Shown: positions 50,301 to 61,837 of the stretch, in pieces
Layout: the number at the start of each line of letters is the position of its first letter
Position numbering within the stretch: the first letter of the stretch is position 1
From: Ceratodon purpureus
Lineage: Eukaryota > Streptophyta > Bryopsida > Pseudoditrichales > Ditrichaceae
Length of the DNA stretch: 64,000 nucleotides
Assembly (NCBI GenBank): GCA_014871385.1
Contig: CM026426.1
Span: 32,385,386 to 32,449,385, forward strand
Reading direction: 5' to 3'
The notes under the pieces: generated by a model
What the model saw: the letters and a program-made list of their open reading frames with translations, nothing else
Database searches by the model: none
What the model was told of the DNA's origin: nothing
Position numbers and translations under genes: made by a program

Positions 50301-50612
50301 TGGGAATGCAAAACTCTGTTCTTGGGACCCATCTCAGCTCTTTTAAGGGAGTTTAATGAAGGTATCAAGTTTTAATATGGGCCTTTGTTGCGCAGAATGA
50401 CAGACAGTATCTTGCAAAAGACAAAAGAAGTAGAAGGTAGTTTGCTGGAGGCTCAAGACTTTGAAAATAAGCTTAAGGAGCTGGAACAACAGCACCATGA
50501 GCGCCGTGTACAGTTTCAAAAGCAGCAACATGAGACTGCCCTTGCATTTGAACAGCAGATCAAGACAGAGAGGACGAAGTTTCTGCACAGCTTTGAAAAG
50601 CAAATGCTTTAG
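47397..50612 (+). CDS. SGS3: SGS3-like RNA-silencing protein (zf-XS and XS domains, coiled coil)
   Basis: Proposed CDS join(47397..47412, 47555..48678, 48905..49202, 49588..49811, 49912..50090, 50396..50612): 686 codons, every junction GT..AG and in phase, no internal stop. The first exon is a 16-bp coding piece (MSYSP, one base over) fitting a phase-1 acceptor at 47555. The protein has a Gly/Arg-rich (RGG-type) region at about 74-105, an acidic stretch, a zf-XS domain at about 279-325 (WHCPACKGGPGAIDWF, then HART..RRVKLHR) and an XS domain at about 360-480 (WIGMGNKELLDMF, SYGP-like AYGPLGHRGMSLLIF, LYGYLAVKEDLDIFN). Coiled coil follows to 685. In Arabidopsis SGS3 binds RNA and works with RDR6 in cytoplasmic bodies to make trans-acting and antiviral siRNAs. 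Length is close to the 625 residues of the Arabidopsis protein. A paralogous XS/FDM protein is the alternative, but the full order fits SGS3 best. Confidence 0.93.
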
Positions 50613-53600
50613 TAAGGACGTTTTCTTACTGCTGGAAGCTGAATTCACCTCTTAGTGTGGGTTTTGAGAGAATTTGGCGCCCCTTGCCCACGTTAGTACT
50701 GTAGTGCTGTGCTTACCAATTTACACATATGTATGAAGCCCTTTGCCGAAGTTTTGTCTAGGGATTCTGTTGGCCATTGGGCTGGCACTTTCATCTGGAA
50801 AATGAGGACACAAGTTTGCATTTGCACTGAAATGGTAAGAAATCTTACATTATATACTTAACCCCTTATTACCAAAAACACTAAAAAAACTGTCATTTCT
50901 AAAGCAAGAGTGAACCAACCAAAACGAAAACCTTATTTGAAATTCCAACCGTAGGATCTGACTAAGAACTTTGAGAAGATCATGCACAAAAAATTTCAAT
51001 AGATTTGACCGTGTGGATTAAAATATAATAGAGTTTGAAGTAAGAAACATTGTTTTTTTTGGTTCTTCCAAAGCAGGATCAGCAGACTTTGACCTCACTT
51101 TGTGTAAATGTTTTGCACTATGAAACTTGGGGGTTTTGAATTAATACAATGTACATGATGTTAGTTATTTGTGCAAAAAAAATTAGATTTCAAAAAAAGC
51201 TGGAGCATTGTGAAAAAAGTTGTATAAGGAATAAGGTTTCATGTTATTGCTAATACTAATTTTATTTTTCAGATAAACCTTTTTTTGTTAAAATACAAAT
51301 CCATGCGGTCAAAACAAAGGTTTATGTCTATTATAGAGGTAGAAAAAAAGAAGAGAGAGAAAGAACAAAATCTCTATCTTTTATGTGATAAAGAATTTTA
51401 TTTTTTTCAGCTTGACCGGAAAAGTTGAGAGAACTTTGGCACCTTACAGAATAATAAACTTTCACAATATAACATTTTTTTTTATATAATCTCAAAGATA
51501 ATCATATAATTTACTTGCATAAAAAACCCCGAAGGTAGTTGAAGGGTGTATCAAAATTTTGGAGCTGCCCAAGAAGTAGGAAAAACGCTTCGGGCACCAT
51601 AAATATTTTTTTCAATGTCTAGTGCAAAAAAAAATTATACTCCCACGAAGCTCTTGTAATTCCCTACGTCTACAAAACAAATTCAAAAACTTTCATCCAA
51701 AATTGACATCGTAGGAACCAACCCGAAATCTAAAAACGCCCATTCTAGGACAATGGCCGTTTAGGGGTTAAACCGGGAGACTGGGTATATAAAGTGAGGA
51801 TAGACTCTATACCATTTGGAACCCTAATCTTGTGAGGTCTCTCCACCTCTCTCGGAGCTCTAAACAAATCACAGCAATAGTCAAAATCCTTTGACTCCGA
51901 ATTTGGAAACAAGGGAGGTAACCTCGGCATTGATGCGGGGACTACCGATTTAATGACTAAAAGGCTCCTGTTGTAATTTATTCAGATGTTTTCTTTGGCA
52001 ATTTTCACTACATTGACATCGCCATTACTGTAGGTGGGTGAATAATGGGTTTAGAACTATTGCTATTATGTTATGGTTGTGAATAACATGGCTTTGAAGG
52101 CTGTAGTTCTTTTGACAAAAATTATGATTGAGGTTTATTTTATTCATAAGTGTTTTTGTCGTGCTTGGTATATTTTTCTTAGGCTTCAACAACTTTAGGC
52201 CTTTGGAGCGCAGCTGACTACTATGGTGTGTTAAAAATGCAAGTAATAGAAAATTTGGAAGGACTTGGATTTTGATTTTTGATGTCCAAAGTTGGAGACT
52301 TATAATAAACAACTTCTAGAAAAATTAATTTTCAAATTTGAATTGTGCAACTATCAAGAATTTTATTAGGAAAGTTGAAGAATTTTGTAAATGTTTGAAA
52401 ATATAGAAAATACTTACAAATACAATACATGTGGTACTGCATGTAGTACTACATATGGTACAATGTATTTTCTATTTTTTTTTCTAAATTTATTGTTTTT
52501 TGTTTTCCGATTTGTGTTTTTTGTTTATTTTCTATAGGTTTGTGTATTCAATCTTGTTCACCGTGCCAATTCTTTTTACTTTTTGAGGCATGAATTTTTG
52601 TCCCAAACTACGTATTGATAAGTCACTCCCACTTTTAAAATTTACAAAAATTATGTATAAAATTTATTCTTAATTTGGAAAATTGCAACATAGACATGTT
52701 GATGTAGGTCATAATTAAACCTCATCAATTTCATTTATAAAAATTTAACCAAAACTTTGTTTAACTTTTAAGTCACACACCCTAATTATCAAGGTTTAAC
52801 ACACACTTGTTTGATTGACGTATATTTACATTTTTACAATCAAATATTATATGTAAGATTACTCATTTAAACAGAGAGTTTTAAGAAAATTTTCACATCA
52901 AAACTACAATTTCTTTCTAACCAAATTAGACTCTAAAGAACAAGGTCCTAATGCTTTTGAAACTCATAAAGTATTATTATTTGAGATAAATTTTAGCTCC
53001 ATTATTTTTGAAAAATTAAGAAATACTAAGACTTATAGTAAATATTGTATTATGTAATAAATGGTGATTTTAGTATAATGTCATTTTTGCATAGTAAGCT
53101 TTATTTGTCTAATTCTTGTTTAAAGAGCATTACATGGTTCTTATTATGGTTTGGATTAAATTGCCTATATAAGATTTGATAAGAATTTCAAATATAAAAA
53201 AAAAAAAACTAATTCATAAATATCTTAGATGAATGCAAGTTCATGTTGCATAAGGCCCTTTATAGTCTTGACTTTCAAAAACTTCAAACTACTCTAAATA
53301 AATTTCTTCTATTCATATGGTGAGACATCAAATGAATATATAGAAGTTTTTTTTATCACTATAGGTCACTTGGTTAGTATCAACAAAATATACTATCAAT
53401 GGAACCTTCATTTGATTTGAGCCCAAAAAAGTCTATTCGAAAAGTGTTGGGAAAAATCGTGGAATTAGTTGTTCACCACATATCCAACCAGTCTCTCCTT
53501 GATTATTTCATCCAATAGAACAAACAATTTTGTTTGACAATCCATAATGTTCATCCATTTCCAATGAATGACTTTTGTTAACAAACTTGGATAATTTCCG

Positions 53601-53949
53601 GCAATTGATTTGGATGAACAAAGGCGGCAAGGGTTAGTTCAGCGCAATTTCAGCGAGGATTAAGAGGCAAGAATCCCATTCCTGCAGGTCATTCTACACT
53701 ATAATAAGTAGAGTTAGAGGGTTTTCAAAATTATTATGAGAGACTGTACCATATTTTTGGGCTGTTTTGCCTAGTTTTATGCAATTTTTGGCGTCTTTCG
53801 ACTTGTATTTGTACCTTTTCTGTACTCTGTGAGTGGTTTGAAGTATCTAGTTTAATTGGGTTGTGTTTGCTTTGTAAAGGATTCAAATTTAGGGATTACA
53901 TCCTTCTTTTACCATTAATTACAAAAGAACACAGAGAGAGAGAGAAACT
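50613..53949. other. AT-rich intergenic sequence downstream of SGS3
   Basis: Apart from the 187-bp repeat at 51767 I see no gene. The stretch is strongly A/T-rich, with poly-A/T runs near 51050, 51480 and 53200, and GTACTACATATGGTAC-like palindromes near 52430-52465. Confidence 0.5.
51767..51953 (+). repeat. 187-bp TATA-containing repeat, right copy
   Basis: Direct repeat of 44636-44822 with TATATAAA at 51786 and the shared marks CCATTTGGAACCCTA, TCTCTCCACCTCTCTCGG and GGGAGGTAACCTCGG. The start-to-start distance is 7,131 bp, and the SGS3-like gene lies between. Confidence 0.75.
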
Positions 53950-53972
53950 TCGGTCTCCAGTATGGAGACCGA
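53950..53972. repeat. Perfect 10-bp-stem hairpin
   Basis: TCGGTCTCCA, three-base loop GTA, TGGAGACCGA. It follows a GA-dinucleotide run (53933-53945). No T-run follows, so it is not a Pol III terminator; its role is unknown. Confidence 0.6.
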
Positions 53973-54114
53973 CGTGAATTAAGTGTCTGTTCGATCTACC
54001 CCCAATCCAATGTCCTCAGAACAAAGGTATGGAAGTAAAAATCTACTCCCCCCTTTCAAGAGTAGACACTTTAGTCACAAGTAACCAGTAACAAAAACTA
54101 GTAAAACGGGCGTA

Positions 54115-54365
54115 AAGGTAGTTTGCAGTGGTAGTTTGAACGCCAAGCCACGAGCTCACTGTTGGTTGGAAGTGAGCGTTTGTCTCATATAGCTGAGCTA
54201 GGTTCGAACCCTGATGGACTTATTTAAGCAGATGTGGGTGATGAAGTGGCTTGGTATTGCTAAGTGAGAATTTGCAGGCAGAAAATGTGTTGTGCCAATC
54301 AAGAGCCCATCCAGTGACAAGAGACTTTGCACCTGTGTGCTAACATATAAATAAAGTGGCTCTAG
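54115..54365 (+). repeat. Possible tRNA-derived SINE remnant at the LINE 3' end
   Basis: TAGTTTGCAGTGGTAG at about 54118 resembles a Pol III A box and GGTTCGAACCC at about 54211 is a good B box. Their spacing (about 85 bp) is too long for an ordinary tRNA gene and no cloverleaf folds out. A run of AAAAAATTTT follows near 54371. Only two short motifs support this. Confidence 0.25.
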
Positions 54366-54395
54366 CTACTAAAAAATTTTGTTCTATAATTTGGG

Positions 54396-55075
54396 CTAGG
54401 GCGGATCCAATGTCTCGGGTAATGGTTGGTGGTTTATTATTCCTCTTTTGTGAAGAAGGATAGACATGGCATATTGTATGGCAATTGTATTAATATTTTT
54501 AAAGGTGTTTTTGATGGTAGGCATGGAAATTTTGAATCGATCTTTTAGTAGTTTCATTGATGGGATGTGTGTGGTGGCTCTAGCGCCAGCTGTGATAACT
54601 ATGAGGGGGTCAACTTTCCAACCTTTAGCAATGATACTGGCAATTAATGGATTGTATTTGTTGGTTTTGGTTTCTAGTGTTTCTGGGGAGAATCGATCAT
54701 TGCAATATGTAAATTCGATGAATTGTATGGTGAGATTGGGGTCAATTTCTGTAGGGGGGTCGCTTTGGTATGTTAAGCCTTTGACGCAAAGAATATCTGG
54801 TCTAAATCGAGAGTTACAATGGCATCTTTGTGTGCCACACGTACAAGGTAGTAGCCAATTAGAGACGGTATTTTCTGGGGGTTTATCGTTGAAGTTGCCA
54901 GCATTCATAAGGATAAAGCTTTGAGATTTTTAAGATGAGACAAGTAGTTTTCTAATTTCCTAGACTGCTTTTGACTCGGAGTGGGTGAATGTGTTGTTGT
55001 TGGCATGTGAGTAGAACGTGTAACCATGTGTCTGGTTCAGGAGAGTTACAAATTGGGCATGAGATAGACGGGAAT
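54396..55075 (-). pseudogene. CCHC finger and PD-(D/E)xK-like endonuclease end of the LINE
   Basis: CPICNSPEPDTWLHVLLTC at 55059-55003 has the spacing C-x2-C-x9-H-x4-C, close to the finger before the nuclease of R2-type LINEs. After a frame change a 170-residue frame (54908-54396) carries PCTCGTQRCHCNSRFRPDI with Arg-Pro-Asp at 54803-54795, then IQFIEFTYCNDRF with Glu at 54716, and a downstream KTNKYNPLI Lys/Tyr pair. This Asp..Glu-x-Thr..Lys layout is that of restriction-like nucleases. The family role is nicking target DNA to prime reverse transcription. The assignment rests on motif order and needs a profile search. Confidence 0.6.
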
Positions 55076-55429
55076 CTATCCTTGCCAAAGGACATCTATT
55101 TTCTAGCTTGGCCCATGTAAGTTCCGGTACGGAATTTGATGAGGCATGATTTTTGTTTGTATGTAATAAGTGGAATATTCCAAAATTCATTGGAGAGTTC
55201 ATTGTCTATATCTTCATTTTCTGTCCATTTGCAAATGTTAAGGGTTTGCATGGCCATTATTCTAAATTGTTTTCTCTATCATATTTCTTGATTTGTTTTT
55301 CTAGGGTTCAAACGGGGCCTTTGTCTGGAACAGAGATCATGGATGGCCAATCGTCTTTTTGGAAGTAGTAGGGAGTTGCATGGGCAAATTCGTGTGCGTA
55401 TTCAGCCTTTCTATGAGCTTTGCGTGTCT

Positions 55430-55850
55430 CTAGTTTTGATAGTTTGTCTGCTTCTTCGTTGCCATCAATATCTACGTGTGCTCTGACTTTATATATTGTA
55501 GTTGGTTGTGTTCTTTATTGTAGTAGTTCTACCATGGAGGCAAGTGTGACTTGATCTAGATGACTGTTGTGTAATGTGGGGTGTTTTATTTGTGTGTTAA
55601 GTAAGTATAATACATTTAGGCAATCGGTAAATATACATGATGGCTCGTTAGGGAATTGTGTATTGAGAATTCTTAGTGTTTTGTGAATTGCCATCATTTC
55701 AGCGCGTAGTATATTTTGGTGGCCATGTAATCTTTTGGGGATATTGAGGCCTTTGGGGCTGTAAATACCGAATCCAGCTTTTTCTCTCATCTTTTCGCCT
55801 GGGCCAATTTCTCTTGGGGGTATAAAGGAGCCATCGGTGTAGTAGCTGAA
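55430..55850 (-). pseudogene. RNase H domain of the LINE
   Basis: HFSYYTDGSFIPP (Asp codon 55835-55833), ILRAEMMAIHKTL (Glu codon 55700-55698), CIFTDCLNVLYLL (Asp codon 55625-55623) and HVDIDGNEEADKLSK (last Asp 55448-55446) supply all four acidic residues of RNase H1. The domain removes RNA from the RNA:DNA hybrid. A TAA after LVELLQ-type sequence (55517-55515) interrupts the frame; a C in its first position would restore Gln. Confidence 0.75.
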
Positions 55851-57760
55851 GTGTGGGTGGAATTTTTAAGGTAAATTTGTTTGGTAATTTGGAATTTGTG
55901 GAATGGATATATGGTCATTGGTGGGGTGTTTGAATAATATAGTTTAGGCCATTTATTGCTAGGTTTAACAGGGGTATTTAGGGGGGTAGGAGGGGCAATT
56001 TTTGTGTAGATTTGAGGGAATCTGAGGTTGTTTGCTATATGGTTGAGTTCGTTCAATTGTTCGTGGTAGCCAATGCTATTATTTTGGTGATGGATGCAAA
56101 GTATTTGGAGCGTAGAGAGTTCTTTTCTTTCAAGGTTGAGTTCTGGGGGTATTGTGGGCTCTTCGTAAGTAATGGTGTCCGCGGCAAAGTGAGCGACGAT
56201 GTGTGTGTCTAGAAATGGGCCAGTATATGGATTAAAGTTTTGTTACGAGTTGTTATCGGGGGATATGATTATGGTTATTGTGTTAGAGTCATGTATGGCC
56301 GCTAGTCGGGCCCAGTGGATTGTTTGTTGTAAATGTGTAGCATTGTGGAGATGGGCGTATCCAATTCCGTTCCATTTATGGTCAAAAGCTGTCCCAAGGG
56401 AGCCAAATATTTTATCTCTTGAAAATGGGGAATAGAATTGAGTGAATTGTGTAGGGCATGAAACTGGAGATGAGAAGTAAGACTTGGTTATGTTAAATGT
56501 TGTTATTAGAAAGTCTAGTATATGAGTTGGTATCGTGTATTGTACGCATTTAAGTGGGTCGTTTTTTGGGATACGATATTTATACCTTTGATATAACCAA
56601 ACAATTTCGGTTTCAAATGATTGTGTTGGTGGTTCAAGGCCATGTGGAGTGTTACTAGCATGTTGGTATAGCTTCCAAAGCCATCTTAGTCTATTTTGTG
56701 GGATTTTGATGAGGTGTCTACCATTATCTTCGTATATATGTGCAACATCAAATTGTGTTTAGATAGTATTGTTATTTGTTTCAATATTGTTTTCTGGATT
56801 GCATTCATTAATATAAATATGTGCAAGTGGTATTGTTGTGGGAGGAATGACGTATCTAGTGTCTTTTGGTTGTTCGGTAGAAAAGTAAGCTTGTATTAAA
56901 TTAGAGGAATATTTGTATTGGTTATTGGTGTAATATTGGGTGAGTATTTCTATGTTGTGGTTGCAAATGGTGTCATTGCTCCAAGAAAATAAGTCTCTTT
57001 GTGGAAGCCATTTGTTGTAAGTATTGTTATCTTGTGTGATCCATTGGCATAAGTATGTGGTATCTTTTTTCTTAATTCCATTCGGTTCGTTGAATTGTCT
57101 ATCTTTGTGATCAAGTATTGTTTGGATAGGGAATTGTCCAAGATTTTTAAGTATACTGGTGGGGGGAGGTGGTTGGAATCAGATAGGTGGGTTTGGAGGG
57201 TGTATGGAAAGAATTGGTTGTGGAGGTGATATGTTATGATTTAGTATTATGTAAACGTCTTTGAGGGTTTGTGGGGGGCAATGATAGTAGCAAGGAAAAT
57301 GGCATCTTGGACGGCAAGGTGGATGGCAAAACAAGTATTTGACAAAGTTTAATGTGCTAATGATGAGTTTAAAGGGTGTTGAATAGTATCTTTTAAAATC
57401 ATTTGGGGTCATAAGGGTGGTGCCATTGGGTAGAGTTAATTGTTCAAGTGTTGTAATGTTGTAAGTTAGTAGTTTTTGTAGTAGTTTAAGTAATGTGTTG
57501 GGATTTAAGCCATGTAAGTTTTGGGATTTTGTCATCCATGCAGTTTCGAGTGGGGACGTATTTAGTAGAAAGGTGTTGATTGTGCGTTTTAGGTGAACTC
57601 CAGCATGATGTTTGAGTAAAAACAGTGTTCTTGTGATAGGTGATCGTACACAGTGGTGGTATTTGATGCGAGGTATTTCTTCTGATCCACCAAATTTTGC
57701 AAGTATATACTGTACTGAGCCGTAGTAAATTTTTCCAAGTCTACCTTTATCGTTGACGGC
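55851..57760 (-). pseudogene. Unidentified LINE coding region between RT and RNase H
   Basis: Fragmented frames that join end to end in the order expected of one long protein. A Cys patch (LFCHPPCRPRCHFPC) lies near 57340-57290. Further on are a Trp/Tyr-rich part (IKIPQNRLRWLWKLYQHA), a segment reading WARLAAIHDSNTITIIISPDN followed by PDTHIVAHFAADTITYEEP-like sequence (about 56320-56150), and a Leu/His part before the RNase H. I recognise no domain. The length, about 600 residues, is unusual between RT and RNase H of a LINE. Confidence 0.45.
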
Positions 57761-57769
57761 GTTTTGTAA

Positions 57770-59770
57770 TTATTCCCCAATACATCTCAGGTAGGCATTT
57801 TGTGGTGAGAATGCTTCAATACCAAATAGGTCATGAAGAAGTTGTGTAGCATTATTGGATGTACATTTTGGTATTCTGTATATTGTTTTATGTAGAGCTA
57901 TAATCTTTTTGTCAAGTTTCTTAATAGCCAATATAGAATAAGGTACAGTATAAAAATTGTAAGTAATGCCTGCATGGATAATTATATCTACCATATTGAT
58001 TTTTGGTTTCATAGTGGCTGGACAAGTTGCAAGGGCTTGGCATTGTTTGATGACTTTGGCCGTGGTGGTAGTTATTTCTGTTTTCCATTTAAGTGATGGT
58101 GCAAGGTTTATTCCAAGGTATGTGTATGGCTCATGTTGGTCTAGTACGGGAATTGGTTGATTTCTATAGTTTATATTAGTAGCTAGTATCTGGGCTTTAA
58201 ACGCTATAGGATTCATTTTGGACTTGTTTGGGTAGCCAGTTACTGCACAATTGGGGATACCAAGGTCGATTCCAGTCCATTCACAAAATTTATCTAATTT
58301 ATTTAGTTGGATTTGTAGCGATGCTAGTTTGTTGGCAATGGCTGCTAAATTATATGCGTAGGCTGCGAAAGATATTGTTACCTTGGATGTACCAAAAGTG
58401 TAGCCATTGTCACCTTGTTGTAGCCATCTAAGGAGAGGTTCAAGGAATATGATGAATAGATAAGGGCTAAGAGTATCTCCTTGAATTGTGCCTCTTTGTA
58501 TTGGGATTGGTTGAGTTTTCCCAAAATGTTCTCCGGAGAAGATGGTGGTAGATTGTGAGTAGATATTTCCGATAAGATTTATGGCATCCGTAGGATATCC
58601 AAGGTCTTTCATTATCGCTGGTAGTCTAGCGTGGTCGATTGAACCAAAAGCATTTTTGAAGTCAATGTAGAAAATGTAAATATTTTGATTTGTAAATTGG
58701 GCGTCTTCTAGTGCAGCTATGAGGAGTTGTAATTGTCTAGATGTTCCTCTTTCTGCTCTAAATCCTTCTTGGCTATCGTGTAATATTTGGTGTTTTTCAC
58801 CGTAAGCCGAGAGGATGGAGGTTAGCGTACTTGTATAGAGTTTGTATATAATATTAGCTAATGCAATTAGTCTATGGTTTGTTAGTTGTGATGGGTCGCC
58901 TTTTTTGTAGACTAAAACCGTCAGGCTAGTTTTCCATGAAGCAGGAATTTGTTTTTGTTTGTAACAGTGTTTAAAGAATAGAAAAAGTAGTTTGTAGAAT
59001 CGTGGAGGCATATTTTTTAGAATTGAGTTGGGGATTTTGTCTGGGCCTAGGGCTTTGTTGTTTCCTAGATTTTTAAGGCAGAGATCATAAGTTTCTTGGT
59101 CGAAGTATGTGTGTAAGGGGATTTGTGGTTCTCCGCGTTTGTCAATTGTAAATCCGTCTAGATCATGCCATAGGTATTGTTTGACGCTGCATGTACAGTG
59201 TGGTGGGTGTTTATTTTGATGGTGGCATGTAGGAAATGTTGGACGCTTACTGATAGATTGTTGAATGTGTATTTTTTGGGCAATATCATCTGGGTTGGTT
59301 AGTATTTTATTGTGTATGTCAATGATGGAGTCTAGAGGTGAGGTCTCGGAGTTTTTGTAGACTTTTCTATTTATTTTCTTGGAGCTTTTTTCATAGAACT
59401 GTCGGTATTTTGAGATTGCTTTATGAATACAATCTTTAGTGTATTTTGTCGTGATATTTCTAGCTTCTTTGTTAGCAGTTTTGGAAATGGTTGCTATTGT
59501 ATCGATCCATTCACTTGGGACATTGTTTGTTACTGGTGGATGGGGAATTCGCACAAACTGATGATTGCGTATTTCGTTTAGTATAGGGTGTGTTTGCCAT
59601 TGAGAATCATTCTTTGCGATGTATATGGTTTTTTCAATGAGATGGTATGTGGAAAGGTGTTTTTTCCATTCTTTAGCTAATTTTCGGGGTAGAAAACCAC
59701 CTTGTTGTGTTGTTCTATTTGTGAGATTTGGTAATGGAGGTGCTTTACATTTTCTTTCTATCGTCTCCAA
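57770..59770 (-). pseudogene. LINE reverse transcriptase domain, inactive active site
   Basis: A 666-residue open frame whose first codon (TTG) lies inside a longer frame interrupted upstream by TAA at about 59854. RT motifs in order: NNKALGPDKIPNSIL, VLVYKKGDPSQLTNHRLIAL, GFRAERGTSRQLQLLI, IFYIDFKNAFGSIDH, IQRGTIQGDTLSPYLF. The catalytic box reads AAYAYNLAA where YADD-L is expected, so both Asp are lost. Thumb-like sequence follows (YTYLGINLAPSLKWK) and the frame stops after YLRCIGE. The domain copies the element RNA at a nicked target in working relatives. Confidence 0.85.
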
Positions 59771-59999
59771 TATTTTTTCTACAATTTTGTCAAGTGCTAT
59801 ACAAGCTATTTCCCATTGTTCAGGGGAAAGATGGTCATGGTTTTCTAATAATTAAGTAAGTTCATTTATTCTAATAGATTTTCCTTCAAAGAATTCTATA
59901 TTAAATTTTTCTAAGTTTTTTGCTGGTATTTGATTTAAAATTCTAATTTGTGGAGTTGTAATAGGGGGTGTAATTCTTGCAAGAAGTGTATTCTGGAGG

Positions 60000-60775
60000 A
60001 TGTGGAGAATTACTAGATAGTGGTCTAAATTTAAGTTCATGTTGATATTTGTTATAGAAGAGTATCTGTTGTTATTTGTGGAGTTGATGTAAAAGCCATC
60101 TATTAAGCTAGTTGATGTATAGTTGTATCCGCCTTGTCTAGAGAATGTTGTATTTGTTGGTATGTATTCAAGGTTTAAAGATACGGTAAAGTTTTTCTAT
60201 TGGATGTCTTTGTCTTGTGGTGGTGTATTTGTGTAGTTGTTTTGCCTACCATGCAATGATATATTGCTGTTAAAGTCTCCACGTAGTATGTATGTGTGAT
60301 TTGGATGTGCTAAAATTTGATTGATGATGGTGGATTTCATGTGGGGAATGAGAGGAGTGTCTTCTACATGTGTGGGCATGTACATATGCATGACAAGCCA
60401 TGACTGTAATGGTTGATTATTTATTCGTATTATTTGGAGGTCTGGTGAAATGTTAGCTGGGGTGGGAATTTTAGTAATGTTTCTTGAGAAAGCGTATTTG
60501 TTGTGTATTAGAGTGAGTAATCCGCTTTTGCCGGGTGTATAAGACATTCTTTCTTGGATATATCTTGTAAGTGCGTTGGTATTGTTAAAAATAAGTTTAT
60601 AATCAGGAAACAAGTTTTGTATGTTTCTTGTAGATTTAGTTGCTGTGAGTTTGGTTTTATGGATGTGAATAATTGCTGTGTTTAGTGATGAGTTAGCTAT
60701 GAGGCTTTGTAGGTTTGGCAATGCCGTATTTAGAGATGATGCATTCCATGTGATTATGTTTGTTTCATGGTAAGT
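60000..60775 (-). pseudogene. AP-endonuclease (exonuclease III-like) domain of the LINE
   Basis: Starts NIITWNASSLNTA (the WN box). HIHKTKL stands where the family has E-T-K-L, so the catalytic Glu has become Lys. GDFNSN is present, as are SLIDGFYINS (the S-x-I-D box) and NLNLDHYLVILHI (Asp-His of the S-D-H box). A TAG at about 60198 splits the frame and would be Gln as CAG. This type of nuclease nicks target DNA in most LINEs. Confidence 0.75.
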
Positions 60776-60779
60776 ATTG

Positions 60780-61713
60780 TTATTTACTCTTAGTAGTGGG
60801 GCGAGGATGTTTGGAAGTTGAGAGGGGGGGGAGATGTGAGTATTCGTTTAGGCTTTTAAGGCATCTAGGGGATTCGGTAAGAAGTTTATGTGGGAGAAAT
60901 GAAAATTTTCTTTGAAGTTTTATTATGGTTGGTGGTGTGTCTTGTTTATGGATGTAGTTATAGATTTCAGTATGTATTGTGTTTTTAGGGTGTATAAGAT
61001 CTTGGTAGTTTTTAAGAAATTTTGTATATGGGTGTTTTGTAAAAATGTGCCGCTCGGGGGGGTTGCAAAGGTTGGCTAGTCATATTAGTATTGTGTTAGT
61101 CCATATGTCATTAAAGTCATGGAGTTGGGGTTGAGCAAAATTATCATTACAAATGTTTATTGATGCATTGATAGTAACAATTAGAGCATAGATTATGTGA
61201 GAAGGTGGGGACTGATTTTGAGTTTGAATGTATTGGTATAAATGTGGATGCATATTAATTGTTTGGAGGTGAAGTGGGTGATTTTGTTTTAGTATAAGGG
61301 AGAATTTTTTTGCAATGTGTTGGTATTCAGGTTGGAATTTTATTGTATTAGGGATATAGTATGTTTTGGCTCTTTTCTTGTGTATGGCGAGGTAAGTACG
61401 TAGGATATTTGGCATTGGTCTGGGGTTTAATTCAATGTCTCCTCATTGTAATATAGTTAATGTGTTAATAAAAAGGTAGCCATAGTATTTGAGGCTTTTA
61501 GGTTTTTTCTTATTTAGCTTCATATTTTGTGAAGGTGTAGGTAGTTGTGGTAAATAGGTTGGGTAAGGCGGGTATTGTATTTTCTAGTTGTAGAGTTGGA
61601 AAGTGTGGGTTTGAGTTCATATTTATTGATATATGGTTTGTTGTAGTCTTGGGTGTTGAATTATTTATAATTTGATATTTGTATTTTGTATTTTGGCGAG
61701 GCCGGTAGGCCAA
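60780..61713 (-). pseudogene. N-terminal or ORF1-like region of the LINE, unidentified
   Basis: Two frames (61713-61510 and 61415-61080) and a third fragment to about 60850 have the same Ile/Asn/His/Thr-rich composition as the rest of the element and lie directly upstream of the endonuclease. No nucleic-acid-binding finger or coiled coil is visible. They may be the start of the polyprotein or a separate ORF1. Confidence 0.35.
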
Positions 61714-61837
61714 GGCCGTTGTATGGTTGGTGTAAAGGGGGGCTTGGACATACTATTTAATGTTAGGGATGAGACTATATTGTGTAGGAGATCGTAATGT
61801 TAAGTTCAGTATAATTTTGGAGAGAAGTTGGATTTTT

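Larger units (their letters stand above)
54396..61713 (-). mobile_element. Dualen-like non-LTR retrotransposon (LINE), decayed
   Basis: On the minus strand, in order: an N-terminal region of uncertain nature (61713-60780), AP endonuclease (60775-60000), reverse transcriptase (59770-57770), about 1.7 kb of unidentified coding sequence, RNase H (55850-55430), a CCHC finger (55059-55003) and a PD-(D/E)xK-like nuclease (54908-54396). An AP endonuclease and a restriction-like endonuclease on either side of RT and RNase H define the Dualen/RandI type described from green algae. Many stops and shifts, a changed AP-endonuclease Glu and a changed RT active site show that this copy is dead. The 5' end may lie near the 18-bp repeats at 61838. 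No clear poly-A tail or target duplication was found. Confidence 0.75.

Noticed and set aside
54115..54225. A functional tRNA gene
   Set aside because: The A and B boxes are too far apart and no acceptor stem or anticodon arm can be drawn.
54466..54924. 152-residue plus-strand frame opposite the LINE nuclease
   Set aside because: It is the complement of the RPD/E nuclease frame, which carries the motifs; the plus-strand product has none.
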